Source of the DNA: an uncultured Pirellulaceae bacterium
GTDB lineage: Bacteria > Planctomycetota > Planctomycetia > Pirellulales > Pirellulaceae
Direction of reading: 5' to 3'
NCBI GenBank assembly: GCA_934255105.1
Contig: CAKQNH010000212.1
Span: 1 to 7,501 of the forward strand
DNA: 7,501 bases
This document shows, piece after piece, positions 1 through 5,706 of the stretch; the stretch's first letter is position 1, and each line of letters begins with the position of its first letter. The position numbers and the translations under genes are program-made. Below the pieces are notes generated by a model. The model had not been told where the DNA came from. It searched no databases and saw only the letters and a list, made by a program, of their open reading frames with translations.

Positions 1-253
1 ACCTACACAGCGTTGCTAACAATCGGTATCAGCCACGGTAGTGGCGGCAGCATGTAGCCCCATGCGTCAGCATGGGGAGAGTTCTGAAAACAACACTCGG
101 GGATTTGGCTGTCAAAGTCGCTGGACTTAAACAAGCTACTCGACTTTCCAAAACTGGCGACTTCAGCTACGACACTTGTTCTTCATCTCAAAATCTCTGC
201 CCCTGCCACGCAAGCTAGCGGGCCACAGACCGTTCTCAAGAATCCTCCCCTAA
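1..253. other. Region upstream of the thioesterase gene without a supported gene
   Basis: No frame shows a convincing coding stretch. A plus-strand frame is open from the left edge to a TAG at 55-57 (last residues GSGGSM), which could be the tail of a truncated gene, but nothing recognisable supports it. Besides the 58-77 hairpin there is a 7-bp inverted repeat, AAAGTCG (114-120) and CGACTTT (141-147), 20 bases apart, of unknown meaning. The thioesterase promoter should lie here, but no clear -35/-10 pair stands out. Confidence 0.4.
58..77. repeat. Perfect hairpin, 8-bp stem with GTCA loop
   Basis: CCCCATGC (58-65) and GCATGGGG (70-77) are perfect reverse complements around the loop GTCA. 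No T-run follows on either strand, so it is not a classical intrinsic terminator. The core GCGTCAGC reappears as its reverse complement inside the hairpin at 845-864, which suggests membership of a dispersed palindromic repeat family. It could lie behind an upstream gene outside the window; that cannot be seen. Confidence 0.6.
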
Positions 254-637
254 ATGCACCAGTACATCCAACCGATTCGCGTCCGATACGATGAATGCGA
301 TCCGATGGGCTTCGTCCATCATTCGCATTATTTAAAGTACTTTGAGATCGCACGGACGGAGATGTACCGCGCCAGCGGCGGCAACTACCGCGATTTCGAA
401 GCGAGTGGTCTATTCGTGGTGGTCGTGCGCGTCGAGTGTCAGTATCGTTTGCCAGCCCGCTACGATGACATGCTATCGATCCGCGCGACGATCCAGCGTA
501 CGACGGAGGCCAAGATCATCCACGACTATTCGGTCGAGCGCGATGCACAGCAATTGGTGACCGCGCAGGTCACGCTGGCCGTCATCGATCGCAGTGGCAA
601 ACCACAACGCATTCCAGACAACTTGCGAAGCGGCTAA
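254..637 (+). CDS. Acyl-CoA thioesterase, hotdog fold (YbgC/FadM/4-HBT family)
   Basis: A 127-residue cytoplasmic protein predicted to hydrolyse the thioester bond of acyl-CoA. The N-terminus carries the family signature: RVRYDECDPMGFVHHSHYL (residues 9-27) followed by YFEIARTE (29-36). D16 sits where the catalytic aspartate of 4-hydroxybenzoyl-CoA thioesterase-type enzymes lies, with G19 and H22/H25 on the active-site helix. The remainder matches the expected beta strands, ending in a DRSGKPQRIPDNLR tail typical of the family, so the gene looks complete; relatives are about 125-140 residues. ATG at 254 is the earliest possible ATG, because TAA at 251-253 immediately precedes it in frame. No Shine-Dalgarno sequence is visible; the bases before it are pyrimidine-rich (CCTCCCC). 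No tol-pal genes follow, so the usual YbgC neighbourhood is missing. Substrate chain type cannot be deduced. Confidence 0.88.
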   Translation: MHQYIQPIRVRYDECDPMGFVHHSHYLKYFEIARTEMYRASGGNYRDFEASGLFVVVVRVECQYRLPARYDDMLSIRATIQRTTEAKIIHDYSVERDAQQLVTAQVTLAVIDRSGKPQRIPDNLRSG

Positions 638-680
638 GCCTGAGCAGCAGCCAACTATCGAATCAGAGGTTATCTGCTTC

Positions 681-888
681 AGCCCGGAGGGCGGCATATT
701 CCTGCCGGTGGCATCAGCCACCGGTCCAATGGAGACATATCGGAAAGCCCGGAGGGCGGCACAAAGTTCTTAAGTGCACAAACCCATGCACAATGTTGAT
801 TGATGTGTCGCCCTCCGGGCTTGGGCCTAACAGATGCTAGAGGCCCGGTGGCTGACGCCACCGGCAGAGATGTTTCGCCCTCTGGGCT
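681..888. repeat. Nested inverted-repeat element with outer and inner arms
   Basis: The outer arms 681-724 and 845-888 are inverted copies matching at 37 of 44 positions by hand alignment. Each arm contains an AGCCCGGAGGGCG-like block and an 8-bp-stem hairpin. Inner arms 745-763 and 804-822 are inverted copies with one mismatch in 19. The hairpins are CCGGTGGC/GCCACCGG with loop ATCA (705-724) and with loop TGAC (845-864). The GCCC-GGA-GGGC mini-stem occurs at 682-692 and 747-757, and inverted at 810-820. The arrangement suggests a mobile or formerly mobile palindromic repeat, or two insertions in opposite orientation. Confidence 0.85.
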
Positions 889-927
889 ATGTTTCGCACT
901 CTGGGCTATGTTTTACCCTCTGGGCTA
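871..927. repeat. Three tandem 19-bp repeats
   Basis: Units at 871-889, 890-908 and 909-927 follow the pattern TGTTTCGCCCTCTGGGCTA. The second differs by one base (CGCAC for CGCCC) and the third by two (TTACCC for TCGCCC). The first unit overlaps the outer right arm of the nested inverted repeat, so the array appears to have grown from that arm. The units keep a GCCC-TCT-GGGC core only in the first copy; later copies have a damaged stem. Confidence 0.85.
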
Positions 928-976
928 TGTGTGCAGCTTTAGGAGGGGCCAGCTTTTTGTCGTTCGATAGCGTCCT

Positions 977-3900
977 CTAGTGGAAATCGCGACTCTTAAC
1001 GACCAAACCCGCCACTTGCTCGGTCAAATCCTCCAGGCGGCCCACGACTACGTGGATGATTCCTTCGCGATGCTCCAGCACGCCGTTGACCAACCAAGCG
1101 TTCGAGCGCCGAGCAACCTTGTAGTGCCGCTCCCAAATGGCTGGCTTGAGCACCAAGTTCATCGTGCCAGTTTCATCTTCTAAGGTAACAAACGTGATTC
1201 CCTTGGATGTCCCCGGTCGCTGCCGCACCAATACCAGGCCAGCCACGCGCACGAACTTGCCGTCGGCTGTGCTGGCCAGTTGCTTAGCCGTCAGCACGCG
1301 TAGGCGATGGAGCTGCTCGCGCACAAACGAAACGGGATGTGCTCGTAGCGACAGTCCCGTGGTTTCGTAATCTGCATAGACTTCGTCGATCTCTGGCATG
1401 GCTTGCAGGAATTCAGGCAGTGCCTCGTCGACATCTGCGCCGGTGGCTTCGAATAGCGTCAACTCTTTAGCGGAGCTATCTTGGGCCAATGCTTGCCAAT
1501 AGGCCGCACGGCGATCGCCGGTCAAACCGCTGAGCGCACCGGCATCGGCCAATCGCGTGATGATAGCTTGCCCCAGTCGAGTTCTGCGGCTGAAGTCCGC
1601 CAGGTCGCGAAAAGGCCCTCCCGAGCGCCGCGTGGCTACAATGTGCTCGCCAGTCTGCTGCGCTAAACCGCGAATCATCAACAGCCCCAATCGCAATTGC
1701 CAACTGGCAACTCCCTCTGAGCCGCTAGGCTGCTTGCTCAACGATTCGGAGGGGCGCTCCAAGGTACATTCCCAGTGGCTCGCATTCACGTCGATGCCGG
1801 CCACGCAGACGCCGTGCTCGCGCGCATCGCGGACAAGCTGCGAAGGGGCATAGAAGCCCATGGGCTGGCTATTGAGCAGAGCCGCACAAAACACGGCGGG
1901 ATAATAGTGCTTGAGCCAACACGAAACGTACACCAACAGCGCGAAGCTGGCAGCATGTGATTCAGGAAATCCGTATTCGCCAAAACCGCGAATCTGCAGA
2001 AAGACACGCTCAGCAAATTCATCGCTCAGCCCGCGCTGCCGCATGCCCTCCAGCAGCTTTATGCGAAATTGATCGATGACGCCTGGACGTCGCCAAGCCG
2101 CCATCGCCCGCCGCAGTTGATCCGCCTCACCAGGGGTAAAGCCTGCCGCAACCACCGCAAGTCGCATGGCCTGCTCCTGAAAAATGGGAACGCCCATCGT
2201 CTTGGCAAGCACTCGCCGGATCTCATCGTTAGGGTACTCGGGCTGCACTCCCGTGCGGCGAGCCTTCAGATAGGGGTGTACCATTTGGCCCTGGATCGGC
2301 CCGGGCCGCACGATGGCCACTTCGATAACCAGATCATAGAAGCAGCGAGGTTTTAGCCGCGGCAGCATGCTCATCTGCGCGCGGCTTTCGATCTGAAACA
2401 CGCCGATCGTGTCGGCCCGGCAAATCATGTCGTACACCTGCGGATCTTCCTCAGGCACGCTTGCAAGCGTCAACGGGCGCTGGTAATGCACGGCGATCAT
2501 ATCGAGCGCGCGATGGATTGCAGTCAGCATACCCAGCGACAAACAGTCGACTTTCAAAATCCCCAATTCATCCAAATCATCCTTGTCCCATTCGATGACC
2601 GTGCGTCCGTCCATGGATGCGTTTTCCAATGGGCAAAGTTCACACAGCCAACCTTGGGTCATGACCATCCCGCCCACATGCTGGGACAGATGTCGCGGAA
2701 ATCCGACCAGTTGTTCCACTAGGTACACAAAGCGCTTGCCCAACTGCGAATCGGTCGCGATACCACATTCGCTGGCGCGCTCCGCCAGCGTGGCCTGTCC
2801 CACCCGTGAATCGACCAACTTGCTCAATGCATCGATGCGATCCAGAGCGATCCCCAGCGCGCGGCCGCAGTCTCGTATCGCCGATTTGATGCGATACGTG
2901 ATGACGGTAGCCGTCATGCCTGCGCGATGCCTACCGTATTTTTCGTAGATATACTGCAGCACTTCTTCGCGGCGCTGGTGTTCGAAATCGACGTCGATGT
3001 CCGGCGCTTCGTTGCGTTCGCGACTGATGAACCGCTCAAACAGTAGATCGAGCTGATTGGGGTCGACTGCGGTGACCTCCAAACAGTAGCAGACCACGCT
3101 GTTGGCCGCAGAGCCGCGTCCCTGGCAGAGAATATTGCGGCTGCGCGCGAAACGCACGATGTCCCACACGGTTAGAAAGTAGGCCTCGTACTTCATCTCT
3201 TCGATGAGCCCCATCTCATGCCGCAACAATTGCAGAACCTTGGCGGGGACACCTTGTGGATAGCGTCGCTTGGCACCCTCCCACGTCAGCCGCTTGAGGT
3301 AGTCCAGTGGTGTTTGACCGGCCGGAGCGAGCTCAACCGGGTACTCGTAGCGCAGTTGATCGAGCGAGAAGTCGATCCGCGCGGCGATCTCCGTAGTCCG
3401 CTGAATCAATTCAGGAGCCGCAGCGTAAATCTGCCGTATGCGATCGACTTGTCGCAAGTGATACTGGGCATTCCCTAGCCGCTCGCTAGCGATCTGCTCG
3501 ATCGTGGTGGCGAATCGCGTGGCCAATAGGCAGTCGTGCAACAGAGCGCGCTCGGCGCAGTGGTAATGTACATCGCCGGCGGCTACCACAGGCACACCTG
3601 CGAGCTTACCCAGATGCAATAGCCGCTCGAGCTTGGTAGCATCGTCCACTCCGTAATGCAGCTCGCACAACAAATAGCCGCGATCTCCGAAAGCCTCGCG
3701 CAATAGCTCCAGCCAATTCAGCCACGGAGCGTCCTGGCGCGGGTCGAATTCGACGCTCGGCAGCTCGTGTACCGCAGGTGAACTCTCCAGCCACTGTTGT
3801 CGGAGCGAAGCGGTGGTAGCAGCGGACTCGAGACTCGCAGCGACTGTCGTGCCATCCGCTGCAACTTGACTGTTCGCGTTCACATCGCCGTCGGCCGCTT

Positions 3901-4357
3901 GATCTTGAAACTCCCACGGCAGCGCCTCGTCATCGCTGAAATGTTGCATGTCTGCGGGTGGTAGTTGGTCGGCCACCGGTTGTCGCAGCAGCATCCCAAC
4001 TAGCAAGCCTTCCCCCAGCTCCAGGATATCTGCCCAGCGGATTTCGCACGCCCCCTTTTCACGTCGCAGTCTGCCGCGCGTGATGACGCGACAAAGCCGT
4101 GCATAAGCGGCTCTGTCACTAGGCCAGACGACTAGTGGCGGCCCGTCGATGGGATGCAGTTCGGCCCCCACGATCAATGGTAAACCAGCATCTTTGGCCG
4201 CCGCATGGGCTCTCACAATACCCGCTAGCGAATTGCGGTCGGTGATCGCTAGCCCCGCGTAACCCAACTCTGCCGCACGCAGCAGCAGCTCGTCTGGATG
4301 TGAGGCCCCTTCCAAAAATGAAAAGTTCGACTTGCAGTGCAGTTCCACATAGCTCAT
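977..4357 (-). CDS. dnaE2: Error-prone DNA polymerase III alpha subunit, DnaE2 type
   Basis: A 1126-residue C-family polymerase, in the size range of DnaE2 (about 1050-1100), known for translesion synthesis and damage-induced mutagenesis. The PHP domain starts at ELHCKSNFSFLEGASHP (residues 5-21); position 9 is Lys where the HxH motif of nuclease-competent PHP domains has His. A polar, Ala/Ser/Thr-rich stretch (about 127-205) interrupts this domain. The palm contains GRGSAANSV (413-421), PDIDVDF (452-458) and LKVDCLSLGM (601-610), giving the likely catalytic triad D455, D457 and D604. A helix-hairpin-helix-like region follows, then an OB fold (about 1035-1110). The end KSRDFH matches the usual DnaE2 terminus, so the gene is complete. 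ELTLF (965-969) resembles a beta-clamp-binding pentapeptide. Upstream, GGAA lies 8 bases before the ATG. imuA and imuB are not adjacent, and no LexA box is obvious. Confidence 0.95.
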   Translation of the reverse strand: MSYVELHCKSNFSFLEGASHPDELLLRAAELGYAGLAITDRNSLAGIVRAHAAAKDAGLPLIVGAELHPIDGPPLVVWPSDRAAYARLCRVITRGRLRREKGACEIRWADILELGEGLLVGMLLRQPVADQLPPADMQHFSDDEALPWEFQDQAADGDVNANSQVAADGTTVAASLESAATTASLRQQWLESSPAVHELPSVEFDPRQDAPWLNWLELLREAFGDRGYLLCELHYGVDDATKLERLLHLGKLAGVPVVAAGDVHYHCAERALLHDCLLATRFATTIEQIASERLGNAQYHLRQVDRIRQIYAAAPELIQRTTEIAARIDFSLDQLRYEYPVELAPAGQTPLDYLKRLTWEGAKRRYPQGVPAKVLQLLRHEMGLIEEMKYEAYFLTVWDIVRFARSRNILCQGRGSAANSVVCYCLEVTAVDPNQLDLLFERFISRERNEAPDIDVDFEHQRREEVLQYIYEKYGRHRAGMTATVITYRIKSAIRDCGRALGIALDRIDALSKLVDSRVGQATLAERASECGIATDSQLGKRFVYLVEQLVGFPRHLSQHVGGMVMTQGWLCELCPLENASMDGRTVIEWDKDDLDELGILKVDCLSLGMLTAIHRALDMIAVHYQRPLTLASVPEEDPQVYDMICRADTIGVFQIESRAQMSMLPRLKPRCFYDLVIEVAIVRPGPIQGQMVHPYLKARRTGVQPEYPNDEIRRVLAKTMGVPIFQEQAMRLAVVAAGFTPGEADQLRRAMAAWRRPGVIDQFRIKLLEGMRQRGLSDEFAERVFLQIRGFGEYGFPESHAASFALLVYVSCWLKHYYPAVFCAALLNSQPMGFYAPSQLVRDAREHGVCVAGIDVNASHWECTLERPSESLSKQPSGSEGVASWQLRLGLLMIRGLAQQTGEHIVATRRSGGPFRDLADFSRRTRLGQAIITRLADAGALSGLTGDRRAAYWQALAQDSSAKELTLFEATGADVDEALPEFLQAMPEIDEVYADYETTGLSLRAHPVSFVREQLHRLRVLTAKQLASTADGKFVRVAGLVLVRQRPGTSKGITFVTLEDETGTMNLVLKPAIWERHYKVARRSNAWLVNGVLEHREGIIHVVVGRLEDLTEQVAGLVVKSRDFH

Positions 4358-4361
4358 GCGG

Positions 4362-4520
4362 CTAATTCCAATAGTAACCGTTCACGGATTTGCTACAAAG
4401 TCGTTGATCGCTCCGCCGATCATTGCTATGTCGTTGATCGCTCCGCCGATCATTGCTACGTCGTTGATCGCTCCGCCGATCATTGCTACGTCGTGAATCA
4501 CCCATCGCTAGCGTCAACAT
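4362..4520 (-). CDS. Possible 52-codon leader ORF directly upstream of dnaE2
   Basis: Reading the minus strand from ATG at 4520-4518, the frame stays open through the hairpin array. It encodes a 10-residue start, three copies of a decapeptide (RSNDRRSDQR, the last beginning with H), then LCSKSVNGYYWN and TAG. The stop lies four bases before the dnaE2 ATG, a spacing that would allow translational coupling. No Shine-Dalgarno sequence precedes the ATG. The GYYWN end copies the isomerase C-terminus. It is most likely an accidental frame across a repeat whose unit is a multiple of three, but the position earns a mention. Confidence 0.2.
   Translation of the reverse strand: MLTLAMGDSRRSNDRRSDQRRSNDRRSDQRHSNDRRSDQRLCSKSVNGYYWN
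4364..4379. repeat. 16-bp duplicate of the isomerase gene 3' end, next to dnaE2
   Basis: This matches 4581-4596 at 15 of 16 bases in direct orientation. Read on the minus strand it gives GGT TAC TAT TGG AAT TAG, encoding GYYWN-stop, the same five final residues as the isomerase-like protein, with one synonymous change and a TAG stop instead of TGA. The stop lies four bases before the dnaE2 ATG. The two copies flank a 201-bp segment like a target-site duplication, or they are the remnant of an older gene end. Confidence 0.75.
4400..4494. repeat. 30-bp tandem hairpin repeat, three full units plus a partial
   Basis: Units 4400-4429, 4430-4459 and 4460-4489 are identical except for the last base of the first (T instead of C). 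A five-base start of a fourth follows (4490-4494). Each contains the perfect hairpin TGATCG-CTCCGC-CGATCA (4405-4422, 4435-4452, 4465-4482). The unit length is a multiple of three, so frames stay open through the array on both strands, producing artificial-looking peptide repeats. There are no spacers, so this is not a CRISPR. Confidence 0.92.
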
Positions 4521-4536
4521 ACATGCGAGAAGTCAC

Positions 4537-4564
4537 AGCAATGATCGTTGGAGCGATCAACGAC
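4537..4564. repeat. Inverted copy of the 30-bp hairpin repeat
   Basis: The reverse complement of the first 28 bases of the array unit with two mismatches. Both mismatches lie in the hairpin loop: the stem TGATCG/CGATCA (4542-4547, 4554-4559) is intact, while the loop is TTGGAG instead of GCGGAG. The copy lies 42 bases beyond the tandem array and could pair with any of its units to make a longer stem. Confidence 0.88.
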
Positions 4565-4578
4565 TATCGCGTGAGCTG

Positions 4579-5484
4579 TCAATTCCAATAATAACCCACC
4601 GATGCGCGTAGGAAGGCCAGCGATTGGGCCATTTCGTCCATGCCGTGCATGCCATCTTCGATACTGATCCAGCCCGCATAATCGGCTTGGCTTAGAAGTG
4701 AGAAGATAGCCTTGTAATCGTTAATCCCCTTGCCGGTCACGCCATGCTGCAGGATGGCCGAATAGCCGGTCGAACCCTCGGCCTGCGCCAAGTCCTCCAG
4801 CTTGGCACCTGGGACCAGGAAGCGATCGCTGGCATGCATGCTGACAACGCGGTGTACCACGCGTCGCAGCAACTCCACCGGATCGTCCCCCGCTACCACG
4901 GCATTGCTGGGATCGAATTGTACGCCGAAATGCTCCGACTCGGGAATCATCTGCAGGAGCTCGAGGAAGACATCCATCTTCTGAGCGAATTCGGCATATA
5001 GCCAGTAGCCGTCCTTGTAGTGATTCTCCAAGCCCAGGACGACACCCAGCTCTTCGGCCAGTGGCAGGCAGGCTACGATGCCGTCGCGTGCGTACTCGAG
5101 TCCCTGGTCGCGGGACAGGCTGGGCCAGCGCTGGCCGCTCAGCACGCGGCACACCACCCCTTCTCCGCCCAGCAACCTCGCCACACGAATCATCTGCTGC
5201 TGGTACTCGATCGCTCGCGCACGCTGCTCCGCTTCGGGATGGGTGAAGTCGGGCGAACAACATAACATGGGCATCGCAAAACCAGCCTGGCGAATGGCTG
5301 AGCCCACCTCCTCCAAGTACGATTCATCAAGCGACGTGAAAAACCCCTCGTACATCTCCAACCCGTCGGCGTCGAGCTGCTGGGCCTGTTCGATCCAATC
5401 GAAGACAGACATGCTGCGCGCCTGCGAGATCTCGTCCAGATAGCATTTGGGGAAGGCGCTGATTCTTGGCCGCGTGGAGCTCAT
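4579..5484 (-). CDS. Sugar phosphate isomerase/epimerase-like TIM barrel protein
   Basis: A 301-residue protein of the xylose isomerase-like TIM-barrel superfamily (AP endonuclease 2 type), which holds sugar isomerases and epimerases. Likely divalent metal ligands appear in the usual order: E153 in GLENHYKDGY, D191 in QFDPSNA, H217 in SMHASD and E276 in ISIEDG. No signal peptide is visible, so it should be cytoplasmic. I chose ATG at 5484 because AGGA lies six bases upstream and the protein then begins MSSTRPRISAFPKCYLDEI; a TTG at 5523 would add 13 residues and is less likely. It precedes dnaE2 on the same strand and may be co-transcribed, although a 221-bp repeat-bearing spacer now separates them. 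Its last five codons are duplicated beside dnaE2. The substrate is unknown; planctomycetes carry many such paralogues. Confidence 0.85.
   Translation of the reverse strand: MSSTRPRISAFPKCYLDEISQARSMSVFDWIEQAQQLDADGLEMYEGFFTSLDESYLEEVGSAIRQAGFAMPMLCCSPDFTHPEAEQRARAIEYQQQMIRVARLLGGEGVVCRVLSGQRWPSLSRDQGLEYARDGIVACLPLAEELGVVLGLENHYKDGYWLYAEFAQKMDVFLELLQMIPESEHFGVQFDPSNAVVAGDDPVELLRRVVHRVVSMHASDRFLVPGAKLEDLAQAEGSTGYSAILQHGVTGKGINDYKAIFSLLSQADYAGWISIEDGMHGMDEMAQSLAFLRASVGYYWN
4581..4596. repeat. 16-bp direct repeat partner, inside the isomerase gene 3' end
   Basis: This copy encodes the current last five residues GYYWN of the isomerase-like protein. It pairs with 4364-4379, one base differing. The stop codon TGA (4581-4579 on the minus strand) takes its last base from the start of the repeat and its first two from the intervening segment. 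This is consistent with the segment having inserted at the very end of the reading frame. Confidence 0.75.
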
Positions 5485-5490
5485 CGTGTT

Positions 5491-5494
5491 TCCT
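5491..5494 (-). promoter_or_regulatory. Ribosome binding site of the isomerase-like gene
   Basis: AGGA on the minus strand, six bases before the ATG at 5484. It is the clearest Shine-Dalgarno motif in the window and decides the start in favour of 5484 over the upstream TTG at 5523. Confidence 0.6.
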
Positions 5495-5513
5495 AGGGAG
5501 GAATGTGGGAATA

Positions 5514-5532
5514 TGCAAACCAACTGTTTGCA
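5514..5532. promoter_or_regulatory. 19-bp palindrome, candidate operator
   Basis: TGCAAAC (5514-5520) and GTTTGCA (5526-5532) are perfect reverse complements around CAACT. It lies 30 bases upstream of the isomerase-like start codon, in the space between two divergent genes. That suits a repressor site or a leader hairpin. The regulator is unknown. Confidence 0.4.
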
Positions 5533-5582
5533 CGGCGGGGCTTACTTCGCGCGTCCACTCACCGACGCTACGGTGGCAGACT

Positions 5583-5611
5583 ACAATATCACATTCCGAG
5601 GGCGCTACCAA
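5583..5611 (-). promoter_or_regulatory. Possible sigma70-like promoter for the isomerase-like gene
   Basis: On the minus strand TTGGTA (5611-5606) and TATTGT (5588-5583) are separated by 17 bases. Each matches the consensus at four of six positions. Transcription would start near 5576 and run through the 5514-5532 palindrome before the start codon. Matches of this quality arise often by chance. Confidence 0.25.
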
Positions 5612-5652
5612 TTGCCCGTAGCAACTTGAAGAACTCGCCTGCGAGTATTCCT

Positions 5653-5706
5653 CAGCGATTGCTGAAAACGCAGCAATTGCTGGAAACACTACAACTGCTC
5701 AAAACA
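5653..5706. repeat. Three degenerate 18-bp tandem repeats upstream of the hydrolase gene
   Basis: Units 5653-5670, 5671-5688 and 5689-5706 share the pattern CAGCAATTGCTGGAAACA with several changes each. The middle unit begins with the perfect 12-bp palindrome CAGCAATTGCTG (5671-5682). The array ends 15 bases before the hydrolase ATG. It could be a multi-site operator or 5' leader element. In the frame of the hydrolase it would read QRLLKT, QQLLET, LQLLKT, but that lies before the signal peptide. Confidence 0.55.

Larger units (their letters stand above)
638..976. other. Convergent intergenic region filled with repeats
   Basis: This 339-bp gap lies between the 3' ends of the thioesterase gene and dnaE2. 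I see no gene in it; short open frames in it cross the repeats. It is dominated by a nested inverted-repeat element (681-888) and a 19-bp tandem array (871-927). A T5 run occurs at about 954-958, but no strong GC-rich stem sits directly before it. The hairpins may serve as bidirectional transcript ends for both flanking genes, which is an inference from position. Confidence 0.6.
4380..4580. mobile_element. Possible MITE-like insertion between the isomerase gene and dnaE2
   Basis: A 201-bp segment bounded by the 16-bp direct repeats 4364-4379 and 4581-4596. Its ends are imperfect inverted repeats: the left end has GTTCACGGAT, then AGTCGTTGATCGCTCC after a short insertion. The right end, reverse complemented, has GCTCACGCGAT followed directly by AGTCGTTGATCGCTCC. 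The interior carries the 30-bp hairpin array. It encodes no transposase, so if mobile it would be non-autonomous. An alternative is a local duplication followed by repeat expansion. Confidence 0.45.

Noticed and set aside
928..960. Intrinsic terminator with T5 run near 954-958
   Set aside because: No strong GC-rich stem lies immediately before the T-run; only weak AGCT pairing is available.
3606..3917. Alternative-frame open reading frame inside dnaE2
   Set aside because: It overlaps the low-complexity insertion of dnaE2 in another frame, with Arg/Ser/Ala-rich composition typical of shadow frames in GC-rich DNA.
4358..4400. LexA box upstream of dnaE2
   Set aside because: I found no convincing SOS-box palindrome there; LexA motifs vary between phyla, so absence is not proven.
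4400..4494. CRISPR-like array of 30-bp repeats
   Set aside because: The units are directly adjacent with no spacers between them, and no cas gene is in the window.
4337..4591. Plus-strand frame with repeated VVDRSADHCY peptide
   Set aside because: It overlaps the dnaE2 start and exists only because the repeat unit is a multiple of three; there is no ribosome binding site or family similarity.
4721..5263. 180-codon frame opposite to the reading phase of the isomerase-like gene
   Set aside because: It is a same-strand shadow frame rich in Arg, Gly and Pro; the true frame carries all conserved metal-binding motifs.
5485..5523. TTG start at 5523 for the isomerase-like gene
   Set aside because: ATG at 5484 has AGGA at proper spacing and gives a natural N-terminus; the extra 13 residues do not look like part of the fold.
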